NCBI GenBank assembly: GCA_003508835.1
Contig: PUFA01000105.1
Span: forward strand, 4,898,001-4,962,000
Direction: 5' to 3'
DNA length: 64,000 nt
Source: Eonycteris spelaea
Lineage: Eukaryota > Chordata > Mammalia > Chiroptera > Pteropodidae
Under the pieces are notes generated by a model. The model saw only the letters and a list, made by a program, of their open reading frames with translations, was not told where the DNA came from and did no database searches. Every line of letters starts with the position of its first letter. Position 1 is the first letter of the stretch. Below, piece after piece: positions 36,016 to 48,965 of the stretch. The translations under genes and the position numbers were made by a program.

Positions 36016-38344
36016 TACTATGTTTAGGAATATGTAATACTGTTTCATGAATGAATGATATTTTGTTTGTTTTGTTCTCTGTTTTAATCTCATAACCTAG
36101 AACATACTAGCAGACATTAAATTGTGATCAATTAAATAAACATTAATTGATCAATAAGTTAGTATATTTTAGATCGCCAGCACTAACACAGAAAATAATT
36201 TAAGAGAAGGCGGTTCTGGGGTGTAGCTACACTGATTAAAATTGCAGCCCTGTACCTTATTAGCTTGTCATCTTTGGTGATTTATAAACTAAATTCGTAT
36301 TTCAATTTGTTTAATCTGGGACATGAGATGATATTATATTTCATATGGTTGCTTTGCAAGGTATTACATGATAACAATGAAAAATATCTAATAAACATGT
36401 CTATGAAGACATGATTTTGTTCTCAAATAAGTTAAATAAGTGATAAAAGTAGAAAATAGACTATAATTGAAATAAATTCATGTCATCGCTTTAAGATTAC
36501 GCCTTCCTGGAAAAATTTCAAAGAACAAGCTGAAAAATTGAATAGCGGGAGAGGATGAGAATAGGCCTTATGAAGGTGATAGCATTTTAGATGAATTTTG
36601 AAGTAAAGTAGGAAGAAACAATAATGAGCATTTTAACAAAAATGTATAATAATGTGTTCAATGGCACATACTTTTGTTTGCATAAACACTGAAACAGTGG
36701 AATATTTATTATATCCTGGAAAGCAATTAACTGTTTTTCCAAGTAAACTGTGTGTGAGTGTATATTTGTGTGTGAGTGTTTTGCACAGTTGTTGGTTGTG
36801 GAGAGAGGGATGGTGAAGAATTTTGTAAGCCTGTTGGGATTATATCTCAGCAATATTTCTAAAGTAAGGGTAGATTAAACATAGTACGCAGGATATTTAC
36901 CCAAAAGTATAGATGACATTTTAAATTTTATTTCGTGGTAATCTCATTCTAGTGATATGAGTAGTAGAGGAAGTGTGTGTCTTAAAATAAGTGGTTTTAA
37001 TTTTTACTTTATATTTTAATTTAATTTCTGGAAGAAGTGGTGTCACTTGTCCAATGACACCTTTTTATCTGCCGTCTAATTATACTGTCATTTTCTCCAA
37101 TTGTTTTAAACTCATAAAACGGCCAGTATATATTGTTTAATACACTTGATTAAATATACATGAATTTACTTGTATTTGTTAAAACATCATGCCTGGTTAT
37201 TTTTTTAATTTACTCTTTACCTATTACATAATGTCCACTATTTTGTGTCTGTTGCAATTTTATTGAATAGTTTTTCTAAAGAGCCTGTAGTTTTGGAACC
37301 TACTTTAAAAGTATTTGTATTGTAGTTGCCCTTCTTCCGGTGAAGTGATTTGAAAATCATTTAGCCTCGTTTACTCTCTTAATTTTTGATTGCATTAAAA
37401 GTGTATAATTAAACTGTTCTCTCATTTTCAATGTAATTAGAAAAATGTACGGTGAAGTTTTTTGCATCGAGTTGGGGAGCAAGGGATTAAGGAGCCAAAC
37501 AAACATGCAAGTGTTTTGAAGTATTGGAATGTTAGAAAAAACAGAGTTGCTAATAATGTTAACTCACTAGTGGTGAATAAATACAGTATGGTACTTAAGT
37601 TAAAAACTACGAAAAAGTTTAAAAAGTAGAAAGTACAATCTTCAAATCAGAAGAACACATTTTACCCAAAGAAAATCTAAGAAGAAAGATAGCACTCAAA
37701 AATTAGATGTTGTAAATAAAAAGCAGAAAAAATGATTAAAGTAAGTGCTAGAAATATCATAATTCCATTAATAGTTTAAATGTATGCATTAAAAGATAAG
37801 GCCACAGATTTTACATAAGTTCTCACATTGACAGGTTAGCATTTGTAGTCAAAAGAGAATGCAGAAAGGGTTGTAAATGATTTTAAAAAGCAAAGGTAAG
37901 CCAAAATAAAGCTGAAGTAGCGAATTCATAGTCTTCAAATTATACGTTAAAACAGTCATAAAAAGTCTCATAAAAATAGAACTTCATATATTAGTAAAAG
38001 AAAAGAAGAGCAAGACCACAGAATAAAAATGAGTATACGTAAAGCATGATGAGAAGAAAACACGATGATGACTAGTCTCAAGTGAACCTCTAAGAGGTGG
38101 CTAATAAACTCAGCTGAACTTCAGACCTCAGCAATGACACTGCGTTTCTTCTTCTGTAATGTCAAAGAAATGGACTTTACAGATAGAACTTACACATACA
38201 CTTTTGGATAAGAAATTATTTGAATAAAAATTGCTTTTCTTGTAAGTGGTTATATTTTGAAAATGCCTATTCACTAACTATATTAATATTTTGGTTTCTA
38301 CTTCATATGTTCTGTAACATCCTGTTTTATTATTCACTACGGTG
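36016..38344. other. AT-rich DNA, no recognised gene
   Basis: No gene or clear repeat family is recognised. A TGTGTGAGTG-type run at 36749-36779 is a minor simple repeat. Confidence 0.5.
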
Positions 38345-38605
38345 ATTAATCTGGTGGTCAAGCCTGATTATTAGAGTTAGAGCTACGTTTGAATCTCCTA
38401 TTTAATGCTTAATAATACATTTGCTCAATACATTTTGGCCTCCCTAGGTTGTCTCACTTGTAAAAAAGACAATCAAAATATGGCTATTATTTATTAGTCT
38501 AGAATATGTCTAAAAATTATAGTATTTATTGTGAAGACTGTATGCAAATTACTTAGCACCAGTTTTGGTACATGCTAAGGATTTAATAAATATTTTACTC
38601 CAAGA
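38345..38605 (+). repeat. MIR SINE, near full length
   Basis: The sequence runs through the whole MIR layout: a GTGGTCAAG-type tRNA-like head (38354), GTTTGAATCTCCTATTTAATGCTTAATAATA (38389), GGTTGTCTCACTTGTAAAAAAGACAATCAAAATA (38447), GTATTTATTGTGAAGACTGTATGCAAATTACTTAGCACCAG (38521-38562), and GCTAAGGATTTAATAAAT (38575). It is diverged in the manner of MIR copies of early mammalian age. Confidence 0.7.
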
Positions 38606-41600
38606 TAAGAAAAACTATCATTTAAGGAGCCTATTCTGTAAAGAGTTTTAATTTAGATGAATTAATTGCTAACACTCCTTGATACTATGACAACTAAATG
38701 TCCAACTAATTTATGATGTTATAAATATAGCTTTCAACAAATTATGAGTGGCAATAATAATATTAGATGTCAGGATCACAAATAATAAAGATACTCTAGG
38801 TTATGACTATAATGCCTAATCAGAAGTATGTGTTTCTAAATGCTTGACATTTAAAGGAGATTAAATCTCATTTTGAGTTTATAGCTATGGATGCACATTG
38901 ATGGTCAACTTCTAATGGCACAGCTTCTAAGACATTGAAAACAATCATATTTTCAAAGAGAATCATATTGATAGCTGTGTTTACATTTGACACATTGTAT
39001 AAAGAACCTTGCCTTTCACCAAATATGAACAACAAATTTACTGAAATTTGTATTTCTTTACTAGAATATTTAAAGAACTGAAGATTTATCCTAAAGGAAG
39101 AAAATTGTGAAAAAATACCACTTCTGGCAACAATTTATAATTGATAAAAATAGCCAAGGATTGCATTTGATGTCTAAACAGCATTACCTAATAACCTGAT
39201 AAGAGTTGCTTAACCACCAAGTAAAGCCTATTTTTGTCTTATATCTTTGTTGTATGATACAAAATGTTGATAACATATTTAATTAAGATTGTATTTCTAA
39301 GGATTTCAAAATGTACACATTTAGAAAGATTCTAAAAAATAGACCCTTACTTAAAGTATATAAAATGCCCTATGAATATTTAGTGGTTACAGGAAAAATT
39401 GAAAGAGTATAGTTTTAAATGCAATAATAAAAGTTTAGATTGATGACGTATCTTGTACTATTTATGAACAACATCTTGATGGGAGAGAGAGCTGAATTAC
39501 TGCAATGTCTCTGGCCTTATTTTATACTTTAATTTATCAGCATTTATTTTGGAAGTGCAGGACAGCCTGTTGCTAAGGTGATACTATAAGTAAAGTGCAT
39601 TTAATGAAGTAATAGTGACTCATTTTTTTATATATTTAATTATATAGAGTTTTGCCAACATCATAATAATTTCTTTTCCAGGAAATTTCAAATATTTTTC
39701 ACTAAAATTTAGTTATTTATAACAGTAATATTTTTTGCCCATTGATTCTTTAATTCTGTATTACAATCACATTTCTTTGTGAGCAGAATCATAACTGGTG
39801 GATTTTGTCTTTCTGCATACAATTCTAAAGTTAGGTTTTATCTATAATAAATGCAGAACTAACTCTAAGATCATTCTCATGACTATTTCAGTTTCTATTT
39901 AGTTTCCTTTCTTTTACATACTTTTCTTGGAAAAGTCTGTAAATACAGACAGTTATGAGGAAAAAGAAAAAGTAAATGTGATCTTTTCTTTTCTTTTTTT
40001 TTTTTCTGTATTTTGAGAGTCATTTGTAGAACATCCATTGGAAGATAAAAGCTTTTCTCTGTACTATAACGTTAGTCTTGCATCTCTGGTCAGAATTTTT
40101 CTTAAGAAAAAATGTCCAGCTCTTATATTTCCATAGAATTTCTAGACCACATTGTAAAAATAAATAAATAAATAAATAAATATGAGCTATTTGTGTCTTC
40201 TCTGAATAGTAAGAATAAAATCATGATGAGGCTAGAAGTTCAGCCCAGAGGGAAATCACTGTTTTGCATACCACTCTGCATTCCTTATGTATTCACATTG
40301 TACTTTTTCACAGTCATAAAATAAAAAGTAACTTCTAAAGAAAAGACATAATCTAACAGGAAATCTTGGTGAGACCGTGTAGCATACACCTAAATGTACA
40401 CCTGGTACCTAAACACTAAATCAATCCTTTATTACATGAAAGGAAATTGGGAACATAGTCTCTCAACGCACATAAGATGCAAAATTCAAATTTGTGGGAC
40501 TGTTCATATTCAAGAGAGAGAGCAGATAATGATTGCAAAAAAAAAAATGAGTGTTATTGCACAAAGACATATATCTCGACCTAATTTAGTAATGTTCTTC
40601 TTGTTGTTTTAAACCACTATTTTGCATCAACCTATTCAAACAAACTGACTCTACTTTGATCATAGCAAATGGGATAATTTCAAAACATAATAATACATGA
40701 ATAGTAAACTAACCAAATTTTTACTCATTATAAAATCACTAATTATTTTACCAAAATCATAAGCGCTTCAAAGCCCTTAGTATGTTTATCATCACCAAGC
40801 TGAAAGTTTTCGTTATAATCAAACTATAATTAAAATTTCTGTTTCTAGATGTAATTTTAGAAGTGGAGAATAAATAAAACAGAATTATTAAATAAAATGT
40901 ATTACATTTAGTTTATCTTATTTTAAAAGTTTGATAGAAACAAAATGCAATTATCATTTAATGTTTTTTTTTTTCTGGTAACGATGATTTTTCTGTTAAG
41001 CTAATATCACACTTCAAATTAAATTTTACAATACGGATTCTTCTAATTAAAATATGATTTGTGGAGAGCCATGCAGTAACCCTAGGAAACCAGCTCCTAA
41101 ATTAGACTTTGCATAGTAAGAAAGGAAAACTATGTTTAATTGTACAAGCAGCTTAGTATTCTATACAAGTAATTAACAACAAGGCAATTGGTAGCGGAAG
41201 TCTCATAGCATCACACCATTTAACTTGTTCCTTATCCATTCACTTTCTAACATACTCAAGACAGTTTTCAGCTTCTGCACTCTTGACTCTATTAATTGAA
41301 ATCTGAATCTTCTAGACATTCAACCCAGGGTTTGACAGAGTGTGAGAACTTCCCAAATGTTTGTTAAAGTTAATTAAAATATGAAGTCAAGAGATATTTG
41401 ACTTCTGCAACATTTTAAATCAGTTATGGGCCTATAAATTCAAGTTTAACCCAGAGAAGGCAGAAACATCCCCATTCTGACTGCTTCCTTGGAAAACTGA
41501 ATTCTACCACTTTCTTGGAAAAGTGAATTCTTAAATTATCACTCAGCTCTTTCTCTTAATCCAACTTTGATTAAAGAAAGTCAATGAAGCACCTCCTGAG

Positions 41601-42055
41601 AATTTCAGCCACTTATAAGTACACTAAAAAGTCTCATAATAGACAAAAATAATCATTGTATACATGTAAATACAAAAATACCCTTTTGTTTCTTAGCCAG
41701 GTATATCGGGCAGCTTGAGACTAGTATCCAATAACAGTTTTGTACTCAAGTTTGAGTTATGAGGAAACACGAAAAGTGATTTATAAATGATGGAGATCCC
41801 ACAATTGATATGACATAAACTTTGTTGAAGTACTAGAATGTACATAACAGTAGGAATTATATAAATTATAAAAATCTTCCTTTATATCCTATAATAGGTA
41901 CTTTTATTCTTCTTTCTCAGAAATAGCCAAGAACACTATCATAGATATTTCTATCACATTATAGGTAACCAAAGATACAATTTATAGGCCCAATCGATTT
42001 GAAGATTGTTAAATGTTGAACACCTTCTTCCTTCTTCTGGTTAAATATACTATTT
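38606..42055. other. AT-rich DNA with one short (AAAT)n repeat
   Basis: No gene recognised. At 40156-40182 there is a six- to seven-unit AAAT repeat. Homopolymer T runs lie near 39996 and 40965. Old repeats may be present but are not recognisable. Confidence 0.5.
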
Positions 42056-42885
42056 ATAGTTTCAAAAAAAATCTACATTTTGAAAGCACTTTTAGATTCA
42101 CAGAAAAATTGAGTGGAAGGCACAGAGATTTCCCATATGCCCTCTGTCCTCACATGCATAACCACTGCCATTGTCAACATCCCCCCATTTGTTAGAGTTG
42201 ATGAACCTGTATTGATGCAGCGTAATTACTTCAAGTCTGTAGCTTACATTACAATTCAGTCATGGTGATGTATATTCTATTGGGTTGGACAAATGCATAA
42301 TGACATGAATTCATCAACGCAATATTATACAGAATATTTTCACTACCACAAAAATCCTCTGGCCTCTGCTTGTTCTTCTTTCTCACCCCCACTATTCTCA
42401 ACCGCTGACCTTTTCACTGTCTCCATAGTTTTACCTTTACCAGAAATGGCATGTAGTTGGAATCATACAATATGAAGCCCTTTAAGGTTGGCTTCCTTCA
42501 CTCATATGCATTTAAGATCCTCCATGTCTTTCATTGCTGATAACTCATTTCTTTTTAGTGCTGAATAATAGTCATTTGTCTGGAAGGACCCACGGTTGAT
42601 TTATCCATTCACTTAAAGTCATTTGTTTGCCTCCAAGTTTTTGGTGACTTTGAATAAAGCTGCTATAAATATCCATGTGCGAGTTTTGTGTGAACACAAG
42701 TTTCAACTCCTTTGGTAAATATCAAGAAGCATGTTTTTCTGGGTCATACGGTAAGAGCATGTTTCGTTTTGTAAGAAACAGCCACACTGTCTTCCAAAGT
42801 GGTTGTGACATTTTCATTCCCATCAGGGATGACTGAGAGTTCCTGTTGCTCCACATTCTCAGGCGATGCCATCAGTTTCATTTTC
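42056..42885 (-). mobile_element. L1 3'-terminal fragment (L1M type), antisense
   Basis: The plus strand reads as the reverse complement of an L1 3' UTR and ORF2 C-terminus: CAGAAAAATTGAGTGGAAGGCACAGAGATTTCCCATATGCCC (42101), CCACTGCCATTGTCAACATCCCCCCATTTG (42161), TTGGGTTGGACAAATGCATAATGACATG (42280), ATGGCATGTAGTTGGAATCATACAATATG (42446), GCTGAATAATAGTCATTTG (42561), TAAAGCTGCTATAAATATCCATGTGCGAG (42655), TCTTCCAAAGTGGTTGTGACA (42790), and GAGAGTTCCTGTTGCTCCACATTCTC (42835). All blocks occur in the right order. Frames are broken. Confidence 0.85.
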
Positions 42886-44525
42886 ATTAACTTCTAAATA
42901 CACAATTCTTTCCCTTGTGACTTTGTCTTTGAAACATGAACACATTTCAATGTATATTATTTATTTTCTTATGTTCAGTGATATCCCAGATCTCTTTCTG
43001 ATATTGACATTCAGCTCAATTCCAATCTAATTGCAACATATCTGGTGTGATTTCGATATTTTGGAAAAATATATGTTCATATTTATTTAATGCGCCTGGA
43101 CATGTTTCATTTTAGTAAATGCTCCTTGTGCACTTAAAAAAAAATTGTTTCCTGCTACTTGTTGGATGAAATGCTCTACAGATGCCAATGAGGTCAACTT
43201 GATTAATAACGTTGCTCACATCTTGTATATTCTTGCTGAGTTTCTGACAGATTGTTCTACTGAGAAGTGTTGAAATATCCAACTAGAATTGTGTTTTTCT
43301 TTGATACTCATTTCACTGTCACACGTTTTTTGCTTTATAAATATTGTAGCTCTATTATTAGATGTATATGCATTTTAGGATTATTAGATATTAATGATGT
43401 ATTTATTCCTTATAAAAAGTCTTTTTTTACCCATGGCATTCTAATGTCTACCTCTGATTTATCTGTCTTTACTTAAGAACCAGATGGTTCATCTTTTTTC
43501 CATTTTTTTTAACCTCTATATAGGTGATTCACTGGAGACAGCGTATGGATGGGCTTTTTAAATTAAATCTCACAGTTCTGTTTTTAAGTTTTGTAATGTA
43601 TACCATATGATTTAATGTAACTATTAATATACTTGATTTAAATTTATCTAACATTTTCTAGGTGTTTATTACTATTTATGCCATTTCTTTATTTTATTTT
43701 TTACTTTTTCTATGCTCTTGAATTATGTTTTTCTTTTTTTATGTTACTATTTTATGTCCTATTTTATGTTACTATTGGCTGAGTCGTTATACCTAGGATT
43801 TACAATTTATATCTTTTATCACAATTTTATTCAAATAATAGCATAACACTTCATGTAATGCAAGAACATTAAAACTATTTTTACTCCCTCTATTTTTCAT
43901 GCTACTGTCATGCATTTTACTTTTGCATATATTATAAACCCCATAATGTCACTTATTTTGCTTTATACTCTCAACTGGCATTTATTACAAATAAAATTTT
44001 AAAATTATCCAACCTTTTCATTTTTTTTTCCTTGAGATACAAGCTCCTGTCTTGTATTATAAAGCTTTCTGTCTAAATGCCTTTAATATATCTCATGGGA
44101 TAATGTGATAGAAATGAAGTCTTTCAGGCTTTTTTTTTTTCCCAAGAAAATGTATTTTGTCTTAATTTTTGAGAGAGATGTTTTCCATATATTAAATTCC
44201 ATTTTCTTTTTTGAACTTTTAAGGTATTATTTCATTATCTTTTGAGCTTGCATTGTTTCTGGTAAGAAGAATACAATAATTCTTATTTTTATTGTTTTCA
44301 TTTTCATATAGTGTATCCTATTTTTCTTGCAAGAACTGTAGTTTCTATTCATTGCTTTGTTCTTTCTAAATTTTTGTACAGACTTTTTTCATTGGTGTAG
44401 TCTTCTAAGCACAAGATTACTAAATAAGATTTATCTCTGCCTTTATCTACTTTCTCACTCCGTTCCTGAAATTCTGCTATGGGTTATTATTTAGCATTTA
44501 AGTGTATTTCTATTGCATGTTTAAT
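42886..44525 (-). mobile_element. L1/HAL1-type fragment (endonuclease end and beyond), antisense
   Basis: This continues in the same orientation but represents a different part of the element. On the minus strand, about 43245-43395 translates to remnants of the L1 endonuclease region, including an ILVGYFNTS segment corresponding to the family's IVGDFNTP motif, in which the metal-binding Asp has become Tyr. It is preceded by an N-x-Y-x-P-like strand. Further right, blocks resembling CATTTAATGTAATTATTGATATG (43610) and GAGCTTGCATTGTTTCTGGTAAGAAG (44244) follow. About 3 kb expected between this region and the ORF2 C-terminus is absent, so this is either an internally deleted element or two abutting L1 pieces. 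Confidence 0.6.
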
Positions 44526-45208
44526 ATCTGGAAAATATCTTCAGAAGTATACCTAATGTATATTTATTACAGTGACTCCTACTAGTTTAAATTTTACATA
44601 AAGCACCATGAGAGTGTAGAAAATTTCACTCTTCCAGACCAGCCTCCTAAACCCGTGACTTCCCCACCCCAGAACATAACAAATGCTCCACACAGTAATC
44701 TTGTCATGTGTTGAAGCATTTCTAGATTCTAATCTGTCACCAGAACTTCCACTGTTCTTAAAATCTTTGCTGATATTTCTTTCCACTAGCATAGCTCCTT
44801 CTGCCTATGGTAATTCTCCACCTCAGGAAAAAAAAAATATATAGCTTCTAATAGAAATTCTACTTATAAGTTCTTTCTCTGTAATTTTAGTTCATACAGT
44901 CTTTATTCTACAGCTGTTATCTTTAAAACAGGTAAAATTTAATAAAACAAAAGAATGCACAGATGAAAATCTAAACAGGTATAGTGAGTTTAGAGAGCAA
45001 CAGAAATAAACATATTTATCAGAGTTGAATTCAGAGTCAACAGTACAGAGCCAAAGAAAGATAGTTATAGGACAGCTAAAAATCTAATCTAATGATAATT
45101 ATAGGACAGAAGAGCCATCTGATTTTGGGAGAGTACATACAGCTTTTTCAGATAAATGTTATTAAAAGGATTCTATTTGAATTTATTTTCAAAGTCTTAA
45201 GCTGAAGA

Positions 45209-45209
<1 letters not shown>
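44526..45209. other. AT-rich DNA, no feature recognised
   Basis: No gene or clear repeat is identified. Confidence 0.5.
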
Positions 45210-45259
<50 letters not shown>

Positions 45260-45261
45260 AA
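45210..45261 (+). repeat. (CAA)n microsatellite
   Basis: About 17 uninterrupted CAA units after an A-rich lead. No SINE body is recognised next to it. Confidence 0.95.
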
Positions 45262-47310
45262 CAGCCTGAGTTTTAGAAGCCGGCCACCAGGAAATTTCTT
45301 AGGTTGGCACAGGTAAAGTGGACTTCACAAAGCTGTAGTTTTAACAGTGTAGGTTTGGTAGTAATTCTGCTATCACTTGTCATTTTACATGAGAATACAA
45401 CGACTGATAGAATACAACGATGAAATTTCAGATGTAATTCTTTTGGAAAGAAAATTACATGTTTACGATCTTAAAGTAGGCTTACTGGTCGATTAAGGAA
45501 ATCATGAACAGTAGTAAAATTCCCCTATAATAGTGGGACAGTGAGATGGAAAATACCCTTAATATTGGCATAACTAAGTCTATATATGAATTTTGGAGCC
45601 TGAAACAATATCAGTTTTCCACTTGGCATATATTGCCAGAGGTAGGTTCAAGCCTCTGAGAAGATGTCTAATTGAAAACAGATCAAAGTAATATGTTTGA
45701 GTTCTTTTTTGTTGCCTATGACATCATTATTTTCTCTTATATTCTAGTGGACATTTAAAAATAAAGGATATCCATTACAGAATGTAAAGTTTATATTACA
45801 TTTATTCATCTAACCATTTTATTTAGTTAGTTGATATGTAATATCTAGCATAACCTTATTTAAATATTTTAATAATTGTCATACACCTATAGATAGAGTA
45901 GCAATTTATATTATATTCACTATTTATAATATTAGACAGAATACTCTAATAACAGAACTCAGTACAACTATACCATTTACAGTCCAAAGTCAACAGACTT
46001 CATAGTGTCAGATCTGCTGTAAAGACAAGGTTATTCCTGGTTCCAAACTTTGACATGTTTAGATTACAACTACTGACTGATCCAACCATACCTGACCAAA
46101 TACAGGTAGCCACTGCACTATTGAAGGTGACTGTCTTCTGAAGTGGCCCACCCATAGTCTCTCCTAAATTCATTCTTTTTTTATAAGTCAAACTCTTTTA
46201 CTTTTTCATCTTTCCAGGAACTATCATCAACAAAAAAAAAAGTCAAAAGCAACAAAAGATAGAACACTATCTACTGAATATATGAAATCATTAGCTTTAT
46301 CAGTTTTTAACTTAGTTTATTAGGCAAACTTTGAAGAATGGCATTCTATTTATTATTCCTCATGTAAACATGTTGTATGACACTAGTTAAATGAAGTTAG
46401 AAATAAATATGTTCTTTAATCCATCCCTATGAATTAGATAGATAATTTTTTTTTTCCATTCTGGTGTGTTTCTTAACCATTTCTTCCATTGAAAGCTTTT
46501 CTCTTTTTAAAAATTTTTCTTTTTTTTTTTTCTTTCATTACATTTGTTGGCTCAGTTTTGTTTTCCTAAATATCTTTATCGGTATTTAGTTTAAGACATT
46601 ATGATATAAACCTGCTACCTCCTTATGCAATAATCAAAACATGATTTTTACTGGAATTTTTTATAATCATTCTCTCTAGTATCTTAAAATTTTCTTAAAA
46701 TTTTACTTAGTTGCAAATAAAATTAATCAATTTTCTAGAAATATTTACCCATCAATGATACAAATGGGGGTATTTTTCTAATTTTCTACATAAAACCCTT
46801 TAAATATGTCTACCATCAAAAAGAGAATTGCAAAGTGATGTGTTTCATGTCATCCTGAATATCTGAACCCTAGTCTATAATCTTCTTTCAAGAAAACAAT
46901 GGCAAATTATCTAATTTAAGTTGTCTGTGATGTTTCTAATTATCTCAAAAAAAAAAAAAACTGAGACAACTATTCAGCCAAGAAGATAATGTGAGTTAAT
47001 AAAATTCTTCAAAGTTCAATTCACTGCTTACTAAAATATTCATAAATGTAACTATCTCGTCAGGTCAATGTTAGCTGTGGTGATTTAAAAGGTGCTATTT
47101 TAAATGTTGTTGTCAATATCCTCTTGAGGAATGATATGAATTTACTTGGGAATATAACTTGACAAGCTCATGGGAGTTGAAAACTACTTCCGACACGGGA
47201 TCAGCAGGTTCAAGGTATTTGAGGGAGAGAAAAGTGCCCTCCCTTTATCATGTGAAATGATAAGAAGAGTCAAACCCAATTTTTTTTTTTTTAATTTCAA
47301 GTTGGGTATT
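45262..47310. other. AT-rich DNA, no recognised gene
   Basis: Several T- and A-rich runs (46445, 46517, 46950, 47280). Otherwise no gene or family recognised. Confidence 0.5.
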
Positions 47311-47845
47311 AGTCGGGATTCTCTGTGAAGCAGATAGCATGTCAATGTAGATCCTGTCACGGAGATAAGTCACACCATATTTTTAAGGGAGGACGTTTAA
47401 TATAAAGAATTTTTAGCTTGACAGGGAATCAGAGAGAGAAGTCGTATAGAGAAGTTAAAAACATAAAGATAGTAGTAAATATAAGTAACAGCCATTACCC
47501 CAGAGCTGAGGTAGAGCATCCAAGACATGTCCCTCTCCCAGGGCTGAGATCCTGACTTCGTTGGAGAGACCAAAGTCACAGTTTTCTCCGTGATAGAGAA
47601 GTTGCCAAGGCGCTGTACTAGGAGAACTAATCTGCCTTCTGGAATTCGTTAGAAATCCCTCCTTTAAGGTGGCAGCAGTTGATGGAAATGTGGGCACAAG
47701 CATAGCCATGGATTTCAGAATAGAAATAGAGCTAGAAGCAGAAAGAGGAAAGAAACGGGGTGACAGAGAGAAACAGTTGTTGAAAGTCGTCATTTCTAGA
47801 ACCGTGTGAAGAAGAGAGACAAGGTTTATTAAGGAATCCAAGAGA
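47311..47845 (-). mobile_element. Probable LTR or MER-type repeat, antisense
   Basis: The left end, ATTAGTCGGGATTCTCTGTGAAGCAGA (47311), resembles the common mammalian repeat start ttagtcagggttctctagagaaacaga, and a GACGTTTAATATAAAGAATTTTTAG block (47392) fits the next part. The remainder (to about 47845) is GC-richer and purine-rich, and I cannot follow it against a consensus. The 128-codon open frame on the minus strand reflects this composition; it has no recognisable domain. Confidence 0.4.
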
Positions 47846-47889
47846 GAAAGAAATCTACAAGAATATTTGCAGAGTAAAAAATCTTTATA

Positions 47890-48335
47890 TATAAAAATGT
47901 GCTAAGGACAGGGCACAGCTATGAAAGATTGTCTACTATGATGTTAATTAAAGAAATAAAATTAAAACTGTTTTGAATTAATCAGATTGGCAACAGCCAG
48001 GAAGATCTATAACCTATGTGTATGTTCATAAAGTTAGAGAATGAAGTCCAGGGTGTTAGAGAATGTGAACTGATAAAACCTCAATGGTAGTTAACTGAAA
48101 ATATCTGTCAAAATTGTTAATTTTTACATATATGCAAAATGTTGTATCTCATATTTAATAAACTGCATTTGTCATAAAAATATTGAAAAACCTGGATGCC
48201 AAGTAACAGGTCAGATTAATAAATTAAATTATATACTTTGGAATTCTATAGAGCTGTTTAAAAGTTTGGAGTAGCTCTGTAGAGACAGCTAGAAACGGTT
48301 ATCCAGATACATCATGATGTCAGAAAATGGTAACT
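47890..48335 (+). mobile_element. Old L1 ORF2 C-terminal fragment (L1ME/L1M type)
   Basis: Blocks in order include ATCAGATTGGCAACAGCCAGGAAG (47981), ATGAAGTCCAGGGTGTTAGAGAATGTGAACTGATAAAACCTC (48041), AATATCTGTCAAAATTGTTAATTTTTACATATATG (48098), GGATGCCAAGTAACAGGTCAGATTAATAAATTAAATTATATACTTTGGAATTCTATAGAG (48194-48253) and GACAGCTAGAAACGGTTATCC (48284). This parallels the family's ...caacaggtgaatggataaataaattgtggtatatcc... region. Heavily diverged. Confidence 0.5.
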
Positions 48336-48965
48336 ACGTTAGTTTTATATTGCTACCATACCAAGTCACCACAAACTTAGTGGCTTAAAATAACACAAAT
48401 TGATTATATCTGATCCCTTAGACATGAGTACGTGGTTCTTACAGAGGGACTGATATGAGACGAAGAGAAGGCTGTCACAAGGAATACTTTAAGAAGAGAA
48501 AAATACATTGGCAAAGTTATGAAAACCTCTAAGAATGGTTACACACAATAAGAAATAATAGAATCGGCTCCCCAACGCAGGCATGGCATCTTTTGTCCCT
48601 GAAGGCCTCATCTATCCATAAAGAGATAAAGATTCAGGAACTTCAATTTGCCATTTTTGTGAGGGTTTTATGCTCCTCTGGCACTTCCAAATTCTTCTGA
48701 GAACTGTATGCTTAAGGCCCCCCAGGGCTTGCATCTGGGGACAAGGCCATGATAGCCCTTTAGTCTTCCTGTTACGAGTAAAACCAAGGTCATTTTTCCC
48801 ATACTATCTTTCGACCAACCTTGATTTCAAACCCTTCTGAAAGGCTGATCCTCAGAAGGGAAGAAGGGAACTATGCTAATAATTGGGTACTTATCTTTGA
48901 AATACAAGAGCCTATTTAATCAGGTTCTGAGGTCGATTTTCTATTGTGTTAATTATACGTGACTG
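48336..48965 (-). mobile_element. MaLR-type LTR start, antisense, joined to unidentified GC-richer sequence
   Basis: At 48338-48405 the words AGTTTTATATTGCTACCATACCAAGTCACCACAAACTTAGTGGCTTAAAATAACAC are the reverse complement of an MLT1-class LTR 3' end. The expected continuation (cttacagttctggaggtcagaag) is missing. From about 48415 to 48960 the sequence is different and GC-richer, with GGCATGGCATCTTTTGTCCC, GGCCCCCCAGGGCTTGC and GGGAAGAAGGG. That second part may be another LTR inserted into the first or a rearrangement. I cannot name it. Confidence 0.45.

Noticed and set aside
47455..47841. 128-codon minus-strand open frame
   Set aside because: It falls within a probable LTR/MER-type block and shows no signal peptide, domain or splice support.
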